Of a stretch of 13,752 nucleotides of DNA, positions 1 to 7,892 are shown piece after piece. The notes below the pieces were generated by a model, which had not been told where the DNA came from, did not search any database, and was given only the letters and a program-made list of their open reading frames with translations. The position numbers and the translations under genes were made by a program. The stretch is from UBA3792 sp946185305 (GTDB taxonomy: Bacteria > Bacillota > Clostridia > Christensenellales > CAG-138): assembly GCA_946185305.1 (NCBI GenBank), contig CAMHJE010000056.1:1-13752 (forward strand), in the 5' to 3' direction. The first letter of the stretch is position 1. Every line of letters begins with the position of its first letter.

Positions 1-1082
1 TTTACCGCGGCTTTATGGCTGTTCTGAACGAGGAAGATATTTCCGCCGCAAAGCCGGAGGAGCAAAAAGCGGAAGAAACGCAAACCTTCCTCGGCGAGGA
101 GCAAGGGGAAAGCGCAAACCTTGAGGTGATGAACACCGAGGATATCGAGTTCGGATACTGCTCCGAATTCTTCATCATCCATCTCAACGATGGCTTTTCG
201 GACGATGATTACGAAGCCATCAAGAACCACTACGTTGAGATCGGCGATTCCGTTGTGGTCGCCCGCGGTGATGATTTTGTCAAGGTGCATGTACATTCCA
301 ACTGCCCCGGCAATATCCTTCAGTATGCCTTGCAGTACGGCGAGCTGGATCGTATCAAGATCGAGAACATGCGCGAGCAGAACCGGCAGCTCTTGGCGGC
401 GAGAAAGCACGACGAGAAAGAATACTCGATTCTGGCCGTTTCTGCCGGCGTCGGCATCGACGAGGTTTTCCGCAGCATCGGCGTCGAGCATCTGATCTCC
501 GGCGGACAGACCATGAACCCGAGCATTGATACCATCGTGAACGCGGTCAAGTCCTGCAATGCGCGCAACGTATTTGTCCTGCCGAACAATTCCAACATCA
601 TCCTTGCCGCGCAGCAAGCCATGGAGCTTTGCGAATGCAACGTGATCGTGCTGCCGACCAAGACGATTCCGCAGGGCATTTCGGCGGCGATGGCGTTCAA
701 CCCGGATGCTTCGGCAGAAGAAAATGAAGAAGCAATGACTGAAGCCATTCATCAGGTCGTTTCCGGCGCCGTGACGTATGCGATCCGCGATACGAGCTTC
801 AACGGCACACACATCTGCGAAGGCGATATCATCGGCTTGATGGATAACGAGATCGTGACGGTCTGCAAAAACGTAAACGAAGCCGTTCGTGATCTGATCG
901 GACAAATGACCGAAAAGTGCGGTGTGGAGGATCCAATCGTCAATCTGTATTATGGCGAGAATGTGGAAAGCGAGAATGCCGAGGCGCTTGTCGAAATTCT
1001 GTCCGCACTCAATCCAAACAGCGAATTTATTCTGACGCCGGGCGAACAGCCGCTTTACTACTACTATTTATCGGTTGAGTAA
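1..1082 (+). CDS. fakA: Fatty acid kinase ATP-binding subunit FakA (YloV/DAK family), 3' part only
   Basis: This is the C-terminal part of FakA, which with a fatty-acid-binding FakB protein phosphorylates exogenous fatty acids at the membrane so they can enter phospholipid synthesis. The frame is open from base 3 to the TAA at 1080-1082 and has no start here, so the N-terminal DhaL-type kinase domain (about 200 residues in the family) lies outside. An acidic Glu-rich linker comes first (bases 15-140). The middle domain follows, with a Cys codon at 159 (GYCSEF) and two His codons at 288 and 294 (VHVH); the equivalent Cys/His set binds zinc in the Staphylococcus enzyme. The IKIENMREQ segment and the C-terminal domain ending in a Tyr-rich tail are also typical. 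recG downstream fits the Bacillus yloV-(sdaAB-sdaAA)-recG order, here without sda genes. The family call is firm; the exact FakB partner is unknown. Confidence 0.9.
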   Translation, partial: YRGFMAVLNEEDISAAKPEEQKAEETQTFLGEEQGESANLEVMNTEDIEFGYCSEFFIIHLNDGFSDDDYEAIKNHYVEIGDSVVVARGDDFVKVHVHSNCPGNILQYALQYGELDRIKIENMREQNRQLLAARKHDEKEYSILAVSAGVGIDEVFRSIGVEHLISGGQTMNPSIDTIVNAVKSCNARNVFVLPNNSNIILAAQQAMELCECNVIVLPTKTIPQGISAAMAFNPDASAEENEEAMTEAIHQVVSGAVTYAIRDTSFNGTHICEGDIIGLMDNEIVTVCKNVNEAVRDLIGQMTEKCGVEDPIVNLYYGENVESENAEALVEILSALNPNSEFILTPGEQPLYYYYLSVE

Positions 1083-1088
1083 CCGCAT

Positions 1089-1116
1089 GAGCCGTCCGAA
1101 AAGACGGCTCTTTTTT
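1089..1116 (+). terminator. Intrinsic terminator after fakA, abutting the recG start
   Basis: A perfect 8-bp stem (GAGCCGTC at 1089-1096, GACGGCTC at 1103-1110) closes a 6-nt loop and is followed at once by six T residues (1111-1116). It starts 6 nt after the fakA stop. The next base, 1117, is the A of the ATG that best matches the RecG N-terminus, so the element serves fakA but also occupies the whole leader of recG. Confidence 0.85.
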
Positions 1117-3102
1117 ATGGAATTATCGGAATTAAAAGGCTTTGGCCCCAAAAGGCTCGCATTGCTGCATCAAATGGGAATAGACTCCTGCGAAACGCTT
1201 GTGCGTTATTTTCCGCAGGAGTATTTGAATTACGATCAGCATGACAGGATCGCCGACGCGCAGGAAGGGGACACGGTCACATTACAGATCAAGATCTTAT
1301 CGGATCCGACGCTTGCGTACATTAAAGGCAGAAGCATCGTTTCGGCACGCGCTGCGGATGAAAGCGGAAAGCTGTCTATCCGATGGATAAATCAGCCGTA
1401 TCGCAAAACGCAGATTGCCGTTGGGGAAACCTACATCGTGCACGGTCGCGTATCCCAAAAGCGCGGAACCGTGCTCTATAATCCGCAGATTCAAAAAGAA
1501 GCGGCAGGGATTGTCCCTATCTATAACCTGCCAAAGGGCTTGACACAGCCGGTTTTTCGTGCAGCGATGGGAGAAGCGATCCGAGCTGTGATGCCGGAGG
1601 AACGCCTTTCGCCGGAATGGCGCGAGCAATTTGATCTGCTGCCTGTAAAGGAAGCCTTGTATACCGTGCATTTTCCAAAGGACATGCTTTCTTTGCAGCG
1701 CGCCAAATACCGGTTTCAATTTGAGAGCACGCTGTTTTACTTTCTTGCGGTCTACGCATTCCGGGAGCGTGCGCAGCTGCAAAACGGGTTTGCTTTCGAG
1801 ACGGAAGGTATCCTGGAAAGATACGTGCAAAAGCTGCCGTTCACTCCTACCGACGCACAAATGCGCGTTATGCGGGAGGTAGAAGCGGAGCTTGGTTCGC
1901 ATACCGCCATGAATCGTTTGATACAGGGCGATGTCGGATCCGGCAAAACGGTAATTGCGGAATATGCGCTTGCTGTTGCCGCCGCCAACGGCAAACAGGG
2001 CGTATTGCTTGCGCCGACGGAAATTCTGGCGCAGCAGCACTACCGCACAATGCAAACGCTGTTCGGAAGCACCGTTGTTCTGTATACCGGAAGCCTGTCG
2101 CAAAAGACCAGACGGTTGGCCCTCGAAAAACTCGAAGCCGGTGAAGCACTTGTGGCGGTCGGTACCCACGCGCTCTTGTCGGACAATGTGCATTTTCATG
2201 ATCTCGGCGTTGTGATTACCGATGAACAGCATCGTTTCGGCGTCGGGCAGCGGGCAAAGATGGAGGCCAAGGGCATACGGCCCGATGTGCTGGTCATGTC
2301 TGCAACGCCTATCCCTCGAACACTCGCCTTGATGCTGTATGCGGACTTATCGCTTTCTATCGTGGACGAGATGCCGGCGGGATGCTTGCCGGTCAAGACA
2401 ATGTTTGTCCCCAAGACCAAAAGAGAAGCGATGTATCGCTACATCCGCGAACAGCTTCATCATGATCAGCGTGCCTATGTCGTTTGTCCTTTGATCGACG
2501 AAACGGAAGGATATGAGGGACTTTCGGCGCATGAGCTGCATGACGAGCTGCAAGCTTTGCTTCCGGATTGCAGGATCGGCTTGCTGCACGGGCGTATGAA
2601 GGATGAAGAAAAGAATGCTGTGATGGAGGCGTTCCGTACCGGCGAATATCCGATACTTGTCAGTACCACCGTGATCGAAGTCGGCGTGGACGTTAAGGAA
2701 GCTACGTTTATGGTAATCGAGGGTGCGGATCATTTCGGCCTTGCAACGCTGCATCAGTTGCGAGGCAGAGTCGGCAGAAATGATTTGCAATCCTACTGTT
2801 ATCTGTTATGCGATAAGCCGACACAGAATGCACGGGACAGGATTTCGGCAATGGTGTCCTCGAACGACGGCTTTTTCCTCGCGCAGCAGGATATGGAAAT
2901 GCGTGGCTACGGGGATCTGTTCGGAGTACGGCAAAGCGGAGACGGGGAGATCGGGGGCATGCTTCGTTCCTGTTCGACAGAGCTTTTGGAGAAGGCCTCC
3001 GAAGCGGCAAAGACGATCATGCAGACGCCGTCTTTGGCCAACAATGAATTGCTCGAAGCCGCAGTAAAACAATATGAGGTTGCCAATATCGCTCGAAATT
3101 AA
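1117..3102 (+). CDS. recG: ATP-dependent DNA helicase RecG
   Basis: RecG is a double-stranded DNA translocase that remodels stalled replication forks and recombination intermediates. Starting at ATG 1117 gives 661 residues, close to the family's usual length of about 680. The N-terminal part (roughly 1-250) is the wedge/OB region. Helicase motifs follow in order: Walker A GDVGSGKT (271-278), DEQH (369-372), SATPIPRT (395-402), HGRM (491-494), STTVIEVGVDV (516-526) and QLRGRVGR (547-554). The frame stays open upstream to TTG 1075 and ATG 1087, which would add 14 or 10 residues encoded by the terminator hairpin. I prefer 1117 because MELSELKGFGPKR begins as RecG proteins do, but no good ribosome binding site precedes any candidate. 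recG is probably expressed by read-through from fakA or from a promoter within its 3' end that I cannot define. Confidence 0.95.
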   Translation: MELSELKGFGPKRLALLHQMGIDSCETLVRYFPQEYLNYDQHDRIADAQEGDTVTLQIKILSDPTLAYIKGRSIVSARAADESGKLSIRWINQPYRKTQIAVGETYIVHGRVSQKRGTVLYNPQIQKEAAGIVPIYNLPKGLTQPVFRAAMGEAIRAVMPEERLSPEWREQFDLLPVKEALYTVHFPKDMLSLQRAKYRFQFESTLFYFLAVYAFRERAQLQNGFAFETEGILERYVQKLPFTPTDAQMRVMREVEAELGSHTAMNRLIQGDVGSGKTVIAEYALAVAAANGKQGVLLAPTEILAQQHYRTMQTLFGSTVVLYTGSLSQKTRRLALEKLEAGEALVAVGTHALLSDNVHFHDLGVVITDEQHRFGVGQRAKMEAKGIRPDVLVMSATPIPRTLALMLYADLSLSIVDEMPAGCLPVKTMFVPKTKREAMYRYIREQLHHDQRAYVVCPLIDETEGYEGLSAHELHDELQALLPDCRIGLLHGRMKDEEKNAVMEAFRTGEYPILVSTTVIEVGVDVKEATFMVIEGADHFGLATLHQLRGRVGRNDLQSYCYLLCDKPTQNARDRISAMVSSNDGFFLAQQDMEMRGYGDLFGVRQSGDGEIGGMLRSCSTELLEKASEAAKTIMQTPSLANNELLEAAVKQYEVANIARN

Positions 3103-3131
3103 AAAATCGCCGTATATGCGGCGATTTTTTT
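3101..3131. terminator. Bidirectional intrinsic terminator between recG and the SASP gene
   Basis: A perfect 12-bp inverted repeat (3101-3112 against 3119-3130) surrounds the 6-nt loop TATATG. The CG-rich inner stem (TCGCCG/CGGCGA) is flanked by an A6 tract on the left and a T7 tract on the right. It therefore reads as a terminator both for recG on the plus strand, whose stop codon TAA (3100-3102) overlaps the left arm, and for the convergent SASP gene on the minus strand. Confidence 0.88.
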
Positions 3132-3195
3132 ATCGATCGATCCATCTATCTCATCATGGAGAAAGAATCAACCATGTCATTTTCGATTGTCAACA

Positions 3196-3396
3196 TTATT
3201 TGATGTTCTTCTCGGCGTATTCGATCATACGCTTTACCATTTCGCCGCCGATGCTGCCCGCTTCGCGAGAGGTCAATTCACCGTTCTTATCGGGGTTCAG
3301 ATCGATGTTCAGGGAGGACGCAACCTCCGCCTTCAGATCCTGCAGATTGCTCTTGCTGTTGTTCGAATTACCGGAATTCGTATTCTTGCTTGCCAT
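3196..3396 (-). CDS. Alpha/beta-type small acid-soluble spore protein (SASP)
   Basis: The 66-residue product matches alpha/beta-type SASPs, which coat and protect DNA in the dormant spore and are degraded at germination by the protease GPR. An Asn/Ser-rich N-terminus leads into a GPR-type site (LKAEVASSLN, normally L/T-E-I-A) and then the signature LTSREAGSIGGEMVKRMIE. The start is ATG 3396-3394 because a perfect AAGGAGGT (complement of 3404-3411) lies 7 nt upstream; the open frame continues to 3498 but that extension has no family resemblance. It is a monocistron between convergent recG and divergent miaB, with its own terminator. Expression in the forespore is expected for the family, and a sigmaG/F-like motif lies just upstream. 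Presence of this gene implies a sporulating lineage. Confidence 0.92.
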   Translation of the reverse strand: MASKNTNSGNSNNSKSNLQDLKAEVASSLNIDLNPDKNGELTSREAGSIGGEMVKRMIEYAEKNIK

Positions 3397-3423
3397 GTAT
3401 TTCACCTCCTTATCGGTTGATGG

Positions 3424-3452
3424 TCTTATGATTTCCGTTTCGACGGATTTGC
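3424..3452 (-). promoter_or_regulatory. Candidate sigmaG/sigmaF-type promoter for the SASP gene
   Basis: On the minus strand GCAAA (3452-3448), a 17-nt spacer and CATAAGA (3430-3424) resemble the forespore consensus GHATR-N17/18-CATWHTA, with one mismatch in each box. Transcription would begin near 3417, giving a leader of about 20 nt that just includes the AAGGAGGT. The gene's identity favours such a promoter, but the match is by eye. Confidence 0.4.
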
Positions 3453-3490
3453 ATACCATCCAATTTTTGACTGTGCGGAAAACTGCTATC

Positions 3491-3519
3491 TTGTGCATAG
3501 GCGGTTTTTGTTGTATAAT
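3491..3519 (+). promoter_or_regulatory. SigmaA-type promoter for the miaB-mutS-mutL-miaA operon
   Basis: A perfect -10 box TATAAT (3514-3519) is preceded by a 17-nt spacer and the partial -35 box TTGTGC (3491-3496, three of six matches). Transcription should start near 3526, about 23 nt before the miaB ATG. This is the only convincing plus-strand promoter I see for the tightly packed genes downstream. A 6-bp inverted repeat overlaps the end of the -10 box. Confidence 0.65.
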
Positions 3520-3534
3520 AACATGAATTGTTAT
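3518..3534. repeat. Small inverted repeat at the operon transcription start
   Basis: ATAACA (3518-3523) and TGTTAT (3529-3534) form a perfect 6-bp inverted repeat around TGAAT. It begins inside the -10 box and ends one base before the miaB GGAG (3535-3538). It could be an operator or just an AT-rich coincidence; it is too weak for a stable RNA stem. Confidence 0.3.
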
Positions 3535-3548
3535 GGAGTTTCACGATT

Positions 3549-4964
3549 ATGGATCAAAGAGTATTTGTATCGAAGGAAGAAATTGAACGGCAAATGGCGC
3601 TGTGCGACCGCCTGCATTGCGAGATTGCACCGCGGGGTCTGCGGTTTTATATCGAAACATTCGGCTGTCAAATGAATGTACGGGACAGCGAAACCATGAA
3701 GGGGATTCTTGTCCGCATGGGGTATGCCGAGGCGGAAAGCAAGGAGCAGGCCGATTTGATTTTGTTTAATACCTGCTGCGTGCGCGATCATGCCGAAAAG
3801 CGTTTGATGGGCAACATCGGCGCATTGAAAGAACTGAAAGAGAGCAATCCGGCATTGATCATCGGTATCTGCGGCTGTATGATGCAGCAAAAGGGCATGG
3901 CGGAACGGATGCTGAAGCGTTCTCCGCATGTCAGCCTGGTTTTCGGGCCGAATGTTGTATTTCGACTTCCGGAGATGCTCGAACGCGTGTTGAACGGCGA
4001 ACGTGTCCGCATGACGGATGAGGAGCACTTTGCCATCGCCGAAGGACTCCCGCGCGTACGCGACAACGTGCGCAGCGCGTTCGTCAATATTACTTACGGC
4101 TGCAACAACTACTGTACCTATTGCATCGTGCCGTTCGTGCGTGGACGGGAGCGCAGCCGGAATTATGAGGACATTCGTGCCGAAGTCGAATCACTCTGTG
4201 CGGAGGGCATCACGGAAATCACGCTGCTCGGTCAAAATGTGAATTCCTATGCCAACGATTTGCCGGAGGGTTCTTTTGCCGAACTGCTGTATAAGCTGAA
4301 CGATGTGCCGGGCTTGAAACGCCTTCGCTTTATGTCGTCCCACCCGAAGGATCTAACAGATGATGTGATACGGGCGATTGCAGAAAACGATAAGGTATGC
4401 CACCATGTTCATCTTCCGGTACAGTCCGGCAGCAACGAAATACTAAAGCGGATGAACCGTAAATACACGCGGGAACAATATTTGGAGATCATACGCAAGC
4501 TGCGCAAGGCAATTCCCGATATCGAGTTTACGACGGATATCATTGTCGGCTTCCCGGGCGAGACAGAGGAGATGTTCCAAGAAACGATGTCGCTTGTCCG
4601 GGAAGTTGGATACGCCGCCGCATTCACGTTTGCATACTCACCGCGGTTCGGAACGGCGGCTGCCAAGATGGCCGATCAGATTCCGGAGAATGTGAAGAAA
4701 CGCCGTTTATATGAGCTGAATGCGCTGCAGGCGGAAAAGACCGTGGAGAACAACGCAAAATATGTCGGTGCCGTCGGTGAACTTCTTGTTGAAGGCTGTG
4801 ATCAAAGAACCGATGAAACCATGCTGTACGGTAAATTCCGGAATTTCAAAATGGTGTATTTCGCCGGAAAGCCCGAGCAGCTGAATCAATATGTGACCGT
4901 GCGCGTACTTCGGACAAGTAAGAACTCGCTGATCGGCGAGCAGGTAGAATCGAATAATGGCTGA
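3549..4964 (+). CDS. miaB: tRNA-2-methylthio-N6-dimethylallyladenosine synthase MiaB
   Basis: MiaB is a radical SAM methylthiotransferase that turns i6A at position 37 of tRNAs reading U-starting codons into ms2i6A. Starting at ATG 3549, with GGAG (3535-3538) 10 nt upstream, it has 471 residues. The N-terminal UPF0004 domain holds the auxiliary [4Fe-4S] cysteines C40 (ETFGCQMN), C76 (NTCCVRD) and C110 (CGCM). The radical SAM cluster motif is C185-x3-C189-x2-C192 (YGCNNYCTYCIVPFVRGRE), and the last 65 or so residues fit a TRAM RNA-binding domain. The long N-terminal extension of about 30 residues is usual for Bacillus/Clostridium MiaB. It is the first gene of the operon and overlaps the next by 8 nt. 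Its substrate is made by MiaA, encoded about 4.8 kb downstream in the same operon. Confidence 0.96.
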   Translation: MDQRVFVSKEEIERQMALCDRLHCEIAPRGLRFYIETFGCQMNVRDSETMKGILVRMGYAEAESKEQADLILFNTCCVRDHAEKRLMGNIGALKELKESNPALIIGICGCMMQQKGMAERMLKRSPHVSLVFGPNVVFRLPEMLERVLNGERVRMTDEEHFAIAEGLPRVRDNVRSAFVNITYGCNNYCTYCIVPFVRGRERSRNYEDIRAEVESLCAEGITEITLLGQNVNSYANDLPEGSFAELLYKLNDVPGLKRLRFMSSHPKDLTDDVIRAIAENDKVCHHVHLPVQSGSNEILKRMNRKYTREQYLEIIRKLRKAIPDIEFTTDIIVGFPGETEEMFQETMSLVREVGYAAAFTFAYSPRFGTAAAKMADQIPENVKKRRLYELNALQAEKTVENNAKYVGAVGELLVEGCDQRTDETMLYGKFRNFKMVYFAGKPEQLNQYVTVRVLRTSKNSLIGEQVESNNG

Positions 4965-5283
4965 GCTGCATGAGTATATCCGGGCATGGCAAGCAGTTCG
5001 CAAAAGCCCCGCGCTTTGGCGGATGATTCTTGAAAAAGAAGAAGTCGAGAAGTCTTTACTTGCTTTAAATCGAATCGGTGAAAACGGTAGAGAAGTCATT
5101 CAACTCTCGAATGATTTGGTTTATATAGAAGATATCTTATCGCAGAACGAGCTGTACCGCACGTACGTGAACGCGAAAGAAGCATATACGGAAAAATGCA
5201 AGCAGGCGCAAAAACCGTCGGCGCGGCCCTGTGCTCAATGCGGCGGTCATTGCAGAAAAGTCAGCAGAAACGGAGAATCATGA
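4957..5283 (+). CDS. YmcA/YlbF-family protein (RicA-like) with C-terminal cysteine motif
   Basis: The 108-residue helical protein resembles the YlbF/YmcA family. In Bacillus subtilis, YmcA (RicA) acts with YlbF (RicF) and YaaT (RicT) as a complex carrying [4Fe-4S] clusters that directs RNase Y processing and affects competence, biofilm and sporulation. Position is strong support: ymcA also sits directly after miaB and shortly before mutS in B. subtilis. Residues about 5-85 are amphipathic helices rich in Glu and Lys. The tail has C92-x2-C95-x3-C99 (CAQCGGHC) plus C81, plausible cluster ligands. At 108 residues it is shorter than B. subtilis YmcA (about 140). It overlaps miaB by 8 nt, and its TGA (5281-5283) overlaps the mutS start. 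Family placement is likely; orthology to YmcA rather than YlbF rests mainly on gene order. Confidence 0.75.
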   Translation: MAELHEYIRAWQAVRKSPALWRMILEKEEVEKSLLALNRIGENGREVIQLSNDLVYIEDILSQNELYRTYVNAKEAYTEKCKQAQKPSARPCAQCGGHCRKVSRNGES

Positions 5284-7880
5284 TGAAGCAGAAATTGTCC
5301 CCCATGATGCAGCACTATATGGCGGTCAAGCAGCAGTATCAAGATTGTTTTCTATTTTATCGCCTCGGCGACTTCTATGAAATGTTCTTTGATGACGCCA
5401 TTGAGGGCTCGAAGATTTTGGAACTGACGCTTACCGGACGCGACTGCGGCTTGGAGGATCGCGCGCCGATGTGCGGCGTTCCGTATCATTCGGTCGATAC
5501 ATACATCCAAAAGATGATCAAGGCGGGGCATAAGGTTGCGATCTGCGAACAGATGGAGGACCCGGCTCTCGCAAAAGGGCTTGTGGAACGCAGCGTCGTC
5601 CGCGTGATCACGCCCGGCACCGTGATCGAGGATAAAATATTGGAGAGCGACAAGAACAACTATCTTGTGGCAATCTATTACGGAAAAAACGGAATCGGTT
5701 ATGCGTTTTCCGATATCTCCGTCGGTTCGTTTTCCGCGTGTGAGATCTACGGCAGTCAAATGGATACGGATCTGTTTGATGAGCTGAACCGTCTGAATCC
5801 GACCGAGATCATCGCTAACGAAACGCTGTTTGAGAATACGTTTTTGACAAAGCGGATTCAAAGCGCATTTTACCTCGAGAAGCTGCCGGATATCCGATTC
5901 AATCCGAACCAATGCGCAGAGCGTTTGCAGTCTCATTTCCGCGTGAACGGGCTGTCCGGATTCGGCATGGAGGGGAAGCCGCTTGCCATCGGCGCTGCCG
6001 GCGCGCTTTTGCAGTATCTTGAAGATACACAAAAGAATTCGCTGTCGCATATCCATTCGATTCGTTATTTGAATCGATCCGGCTTTATGCAGTTGGACGT
6101 GGCGACACGTTTGAATTTGGAATTGACGGAGCCGCTGCGCTATGACGGCGACCGTAAAAAGACGCTTCTGTACCTGCTGGACGCAACCAAGACGCGCATG
6201 GGGGCGAGAAAGCTGCGGACGTGGATCGACTGCCCACTGCAAAGCAAGGAGGCTATTGAAAGCCGTCTTGATGCGGTAGATACGTTTTACCGTGATATGC
6301 GGACGCGGAAATCCCTGCGTGAATATCTGGATTCCGTTTACGATATCGAACGGCTGACCAGCAAAATCGCCTACGGGACGATCAACCCGAGGGATTGCAT
6401 TGCGCTTGCCGAATCGCTCCGGCAAATCATTCCGATCACCATGCTGCTCAGCGGGATTCCTGCGGCTTCGATCGACTATATCGTCCGGAATTTGGACGCC
6501 ATGGATGATATCGTTGCCTTGATCGACGATGCAATAGACTCGAATCCGCCTGCATTGATGAAGGACGGCGGATATATCAAGCCGGGGTATAGCGCAGAGA
6601 TAGACGAATTACGTTCCATTTCCACTGATTCCAAGAAGTGGCTGGAGGAGCTTGTTGCGCGCGAACGGGAGTCCACAGGGATCAAAACGCTGCGGGTCGG
6701 CTACAACCGCGTATTCGGATATTATTTGGAGGTAACGAAATCCTTCGTCTCGCAGGTCCCGTATTATTATGAGCGCCGACAGACGCTGACGAATGCCGAG
6801 CGGTATATCACACCGGAATTAAAGCAGCTTGAAGAAAAGATCCTCGGCGCCTCCGACCGGCTGATCGTTCTGGAAAGCGAGCTGTTCGGAAAGATACGCG
6901 AGACGCTGCTTTCGACGACGGATCGTCTGCAGCAGGATGCGTCGCTGCTCGCCGAGCTCGATGTATACCAGTCTCTTGCCGAGATCGCTGTATCCAACCG
7001 GTATGTCCGTCCGACGGTAGCGGATACGCCGATACTGCATATCGTAAACGGCCGGCACCCGATCGTTGAAAAAACGTTAAAGGAAGATTTCATTCCCAAC
7101 GATGTGACAATGGACACGGACGACAATCGACTGTTGATCGTGACCGGGCCGAATATGGCCGGCAAATCCACCTATATGCGGCAGATCGCCTTAATTGCGC
7201 TGATGATGCACATTGGTTCGTTTGTACCGGCGGATTCCGCGGAAATCGGGATCATTGATCGTATTTTCACACGAATCGGCGCAAGCGATTCTCTTGCATC
7301 CGGGCAAAGCACGTTTATGGTGGAGATGAGCGAGATGGCCAATATCGTGAACAACGCCACCAAGGACAGCTTGCTGATTTTGGACGAAATCGGACGCGGC
7401 ACGAGTACCTTCGATGGGCTCAGCATTGCGTGGTCCGTACTCGAATATATAGCCAATCCCGTGCTTTGCGGTGCTAAAACGCTGTTTGCCACGCACTACC
7501 ATGAATTGTCGGAGCTGGAGGGAAAGCTGCAGGGCGTCGTCAACTACCGCATCACGGTCAAGGAAATCGGAGACGATATTCTGTTCTTGCGTAAAATCGT
7601 TCGCGGCAGTGCGGATAAGAGCTTCGGCATTCAGGTAGCAAAGCTTGCCGGTCTTCCCGAAACGGTCATCGACCGTGCGAAGGAAATTCTGTCCGGCATT
7701 GAGCAGAACAACCTTTTGACCAAAGACGCAGGGGAGCGGCAGGCCGGTTCCGTCAATGCCGCGATCAGTCCCGTTGAGGCTTCGATTTTGAAGGATCTGC
7801 AAAAGCTTGACTTGGAGCAAATGCGGCCTATCGACGCATTTATGAAACTGCACGAATATCTGGACGCCTTGCGTTCCTGA
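5283..7880 (+). CDS. mutS: DNA mismatch repair protein MutS
   Basis: MutS recognises base mismatches and small loops and recruits MutL. From ATG 5283 it has 865 residues, the normal length (B. subtilis 858). ATG 5280 is also possible, but GGAG at 5272-5275 sits 7 nt from 5283 and only 4 from 5280. The N-terminal mismatch-contacting Phe-x-Glu is F31-Y32-E33 (GDFYEMF). The ATPase domain has Walker A TGPNMAGKST (621-630), SGQSTFMVEM (from 673), Walker B LDEIGRGTSTFDG (D701, E702) and ATHYHEL (H738). The tail ends in the usual LQKLDLEQMRPIDAF segment. No QxLF-type clamp-binding motif is evident between the ATPase and that tail (residues about 805-840). The gene overlaps the previous stop codon and lies 12 nt before mutL, implying coupled production. 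Confidence 0.97.
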   Translation: MKQKLSPMMQHYMAVKQQYQDCFLFYRLGDFYEMFFDDAIEGSKILELTLTGRDCGLEDRAPMCGVPYHSVDTYIQKMIKAGHKVAICEQMEDPALAKGLVERSVVRVITPGTVIEDKILESDKNNYLVAIYYGKNGIGYAFSDISVGSFSACEIYGSQMDTDLFDELNRLNPTEIIANETLFENTFLTKRIQSAFYLEKLPDIRFNPNQCAERLQSHFRVNGLSGFGMEGKPLAIGAAGALLQYLEDTQKNSLSHIHSIRYLNRSGFMQLDVATRLNLELTEPLRYDGDRKKTLLYLLDATKTRMGARKLRTWIDCPLQSKEAIESRLDAVDTFYRDMRTRKSLREYLDSVYDIERLTSKIAYGTINPRDCIALAESLRQIIPITMLLSGIPAASIDYIVRNLDAMDDIVALIDDAIDSNPPALMKDGGYIKPGYSAEIDELRSISTDSKKWLEELVARERESTGIKTLRVGYNRVFGYYLEVTKSFVSQVPYYYERRQTLTNAERYITPELKQLEEKILGASDRLIVLESELFGKIRETLLSTTDRLQQDASLLAELDVYQSLAEIAVSNRYVRPTVADTPILHIVNGRHPIVEKTLKEDFIPNDVTMDTDDNRLLIVTGPNMAGKSTYMRQIALIALMMHIGSFVPADSAEIGIIDRIFTRIGASDSLASGQSTFMVEMSEMANIVNNATKDSLLILDEIGRGTSTFDGLSIAWSVLEYIANPVLCGAKTLFATHYHELSELEGKLQGVVNYRITVKEIGDDILFLRKIVRGSADKSFGIQVAKLAGLPETVIDRAKEILSGIEQNNLLTKDAGERQAGSVNAAISPVEASILKDLQKLDLEQMRPIDAFMKLHEYLDALRS

Positions 7881-7892
7881 GGAAAGGAAAGT

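Noticed and set aside
1297..2232. Long minus-strand open frame of 311 codons opposite recG
   Set aside because: It lies wholly inside recG, has no recognisable domain or ribosome binding site, and its Cys/His/Arg-rich composition is typical of an antisense shadow.
3399..3498. N-terminal extension of the SASP gene to 3498
   Set aside because: The AAGGAGGT 7 nt before ATG 3396 and the family's normal N-terminus fix the shorter start; the extension would also cover the probable promoter.
5352..6425. Minus-strand open frame of 357 codons opposite mutS
   Set aside because: Shadow of the mutS reading frame; no family resemblance and no promoter or start signal.
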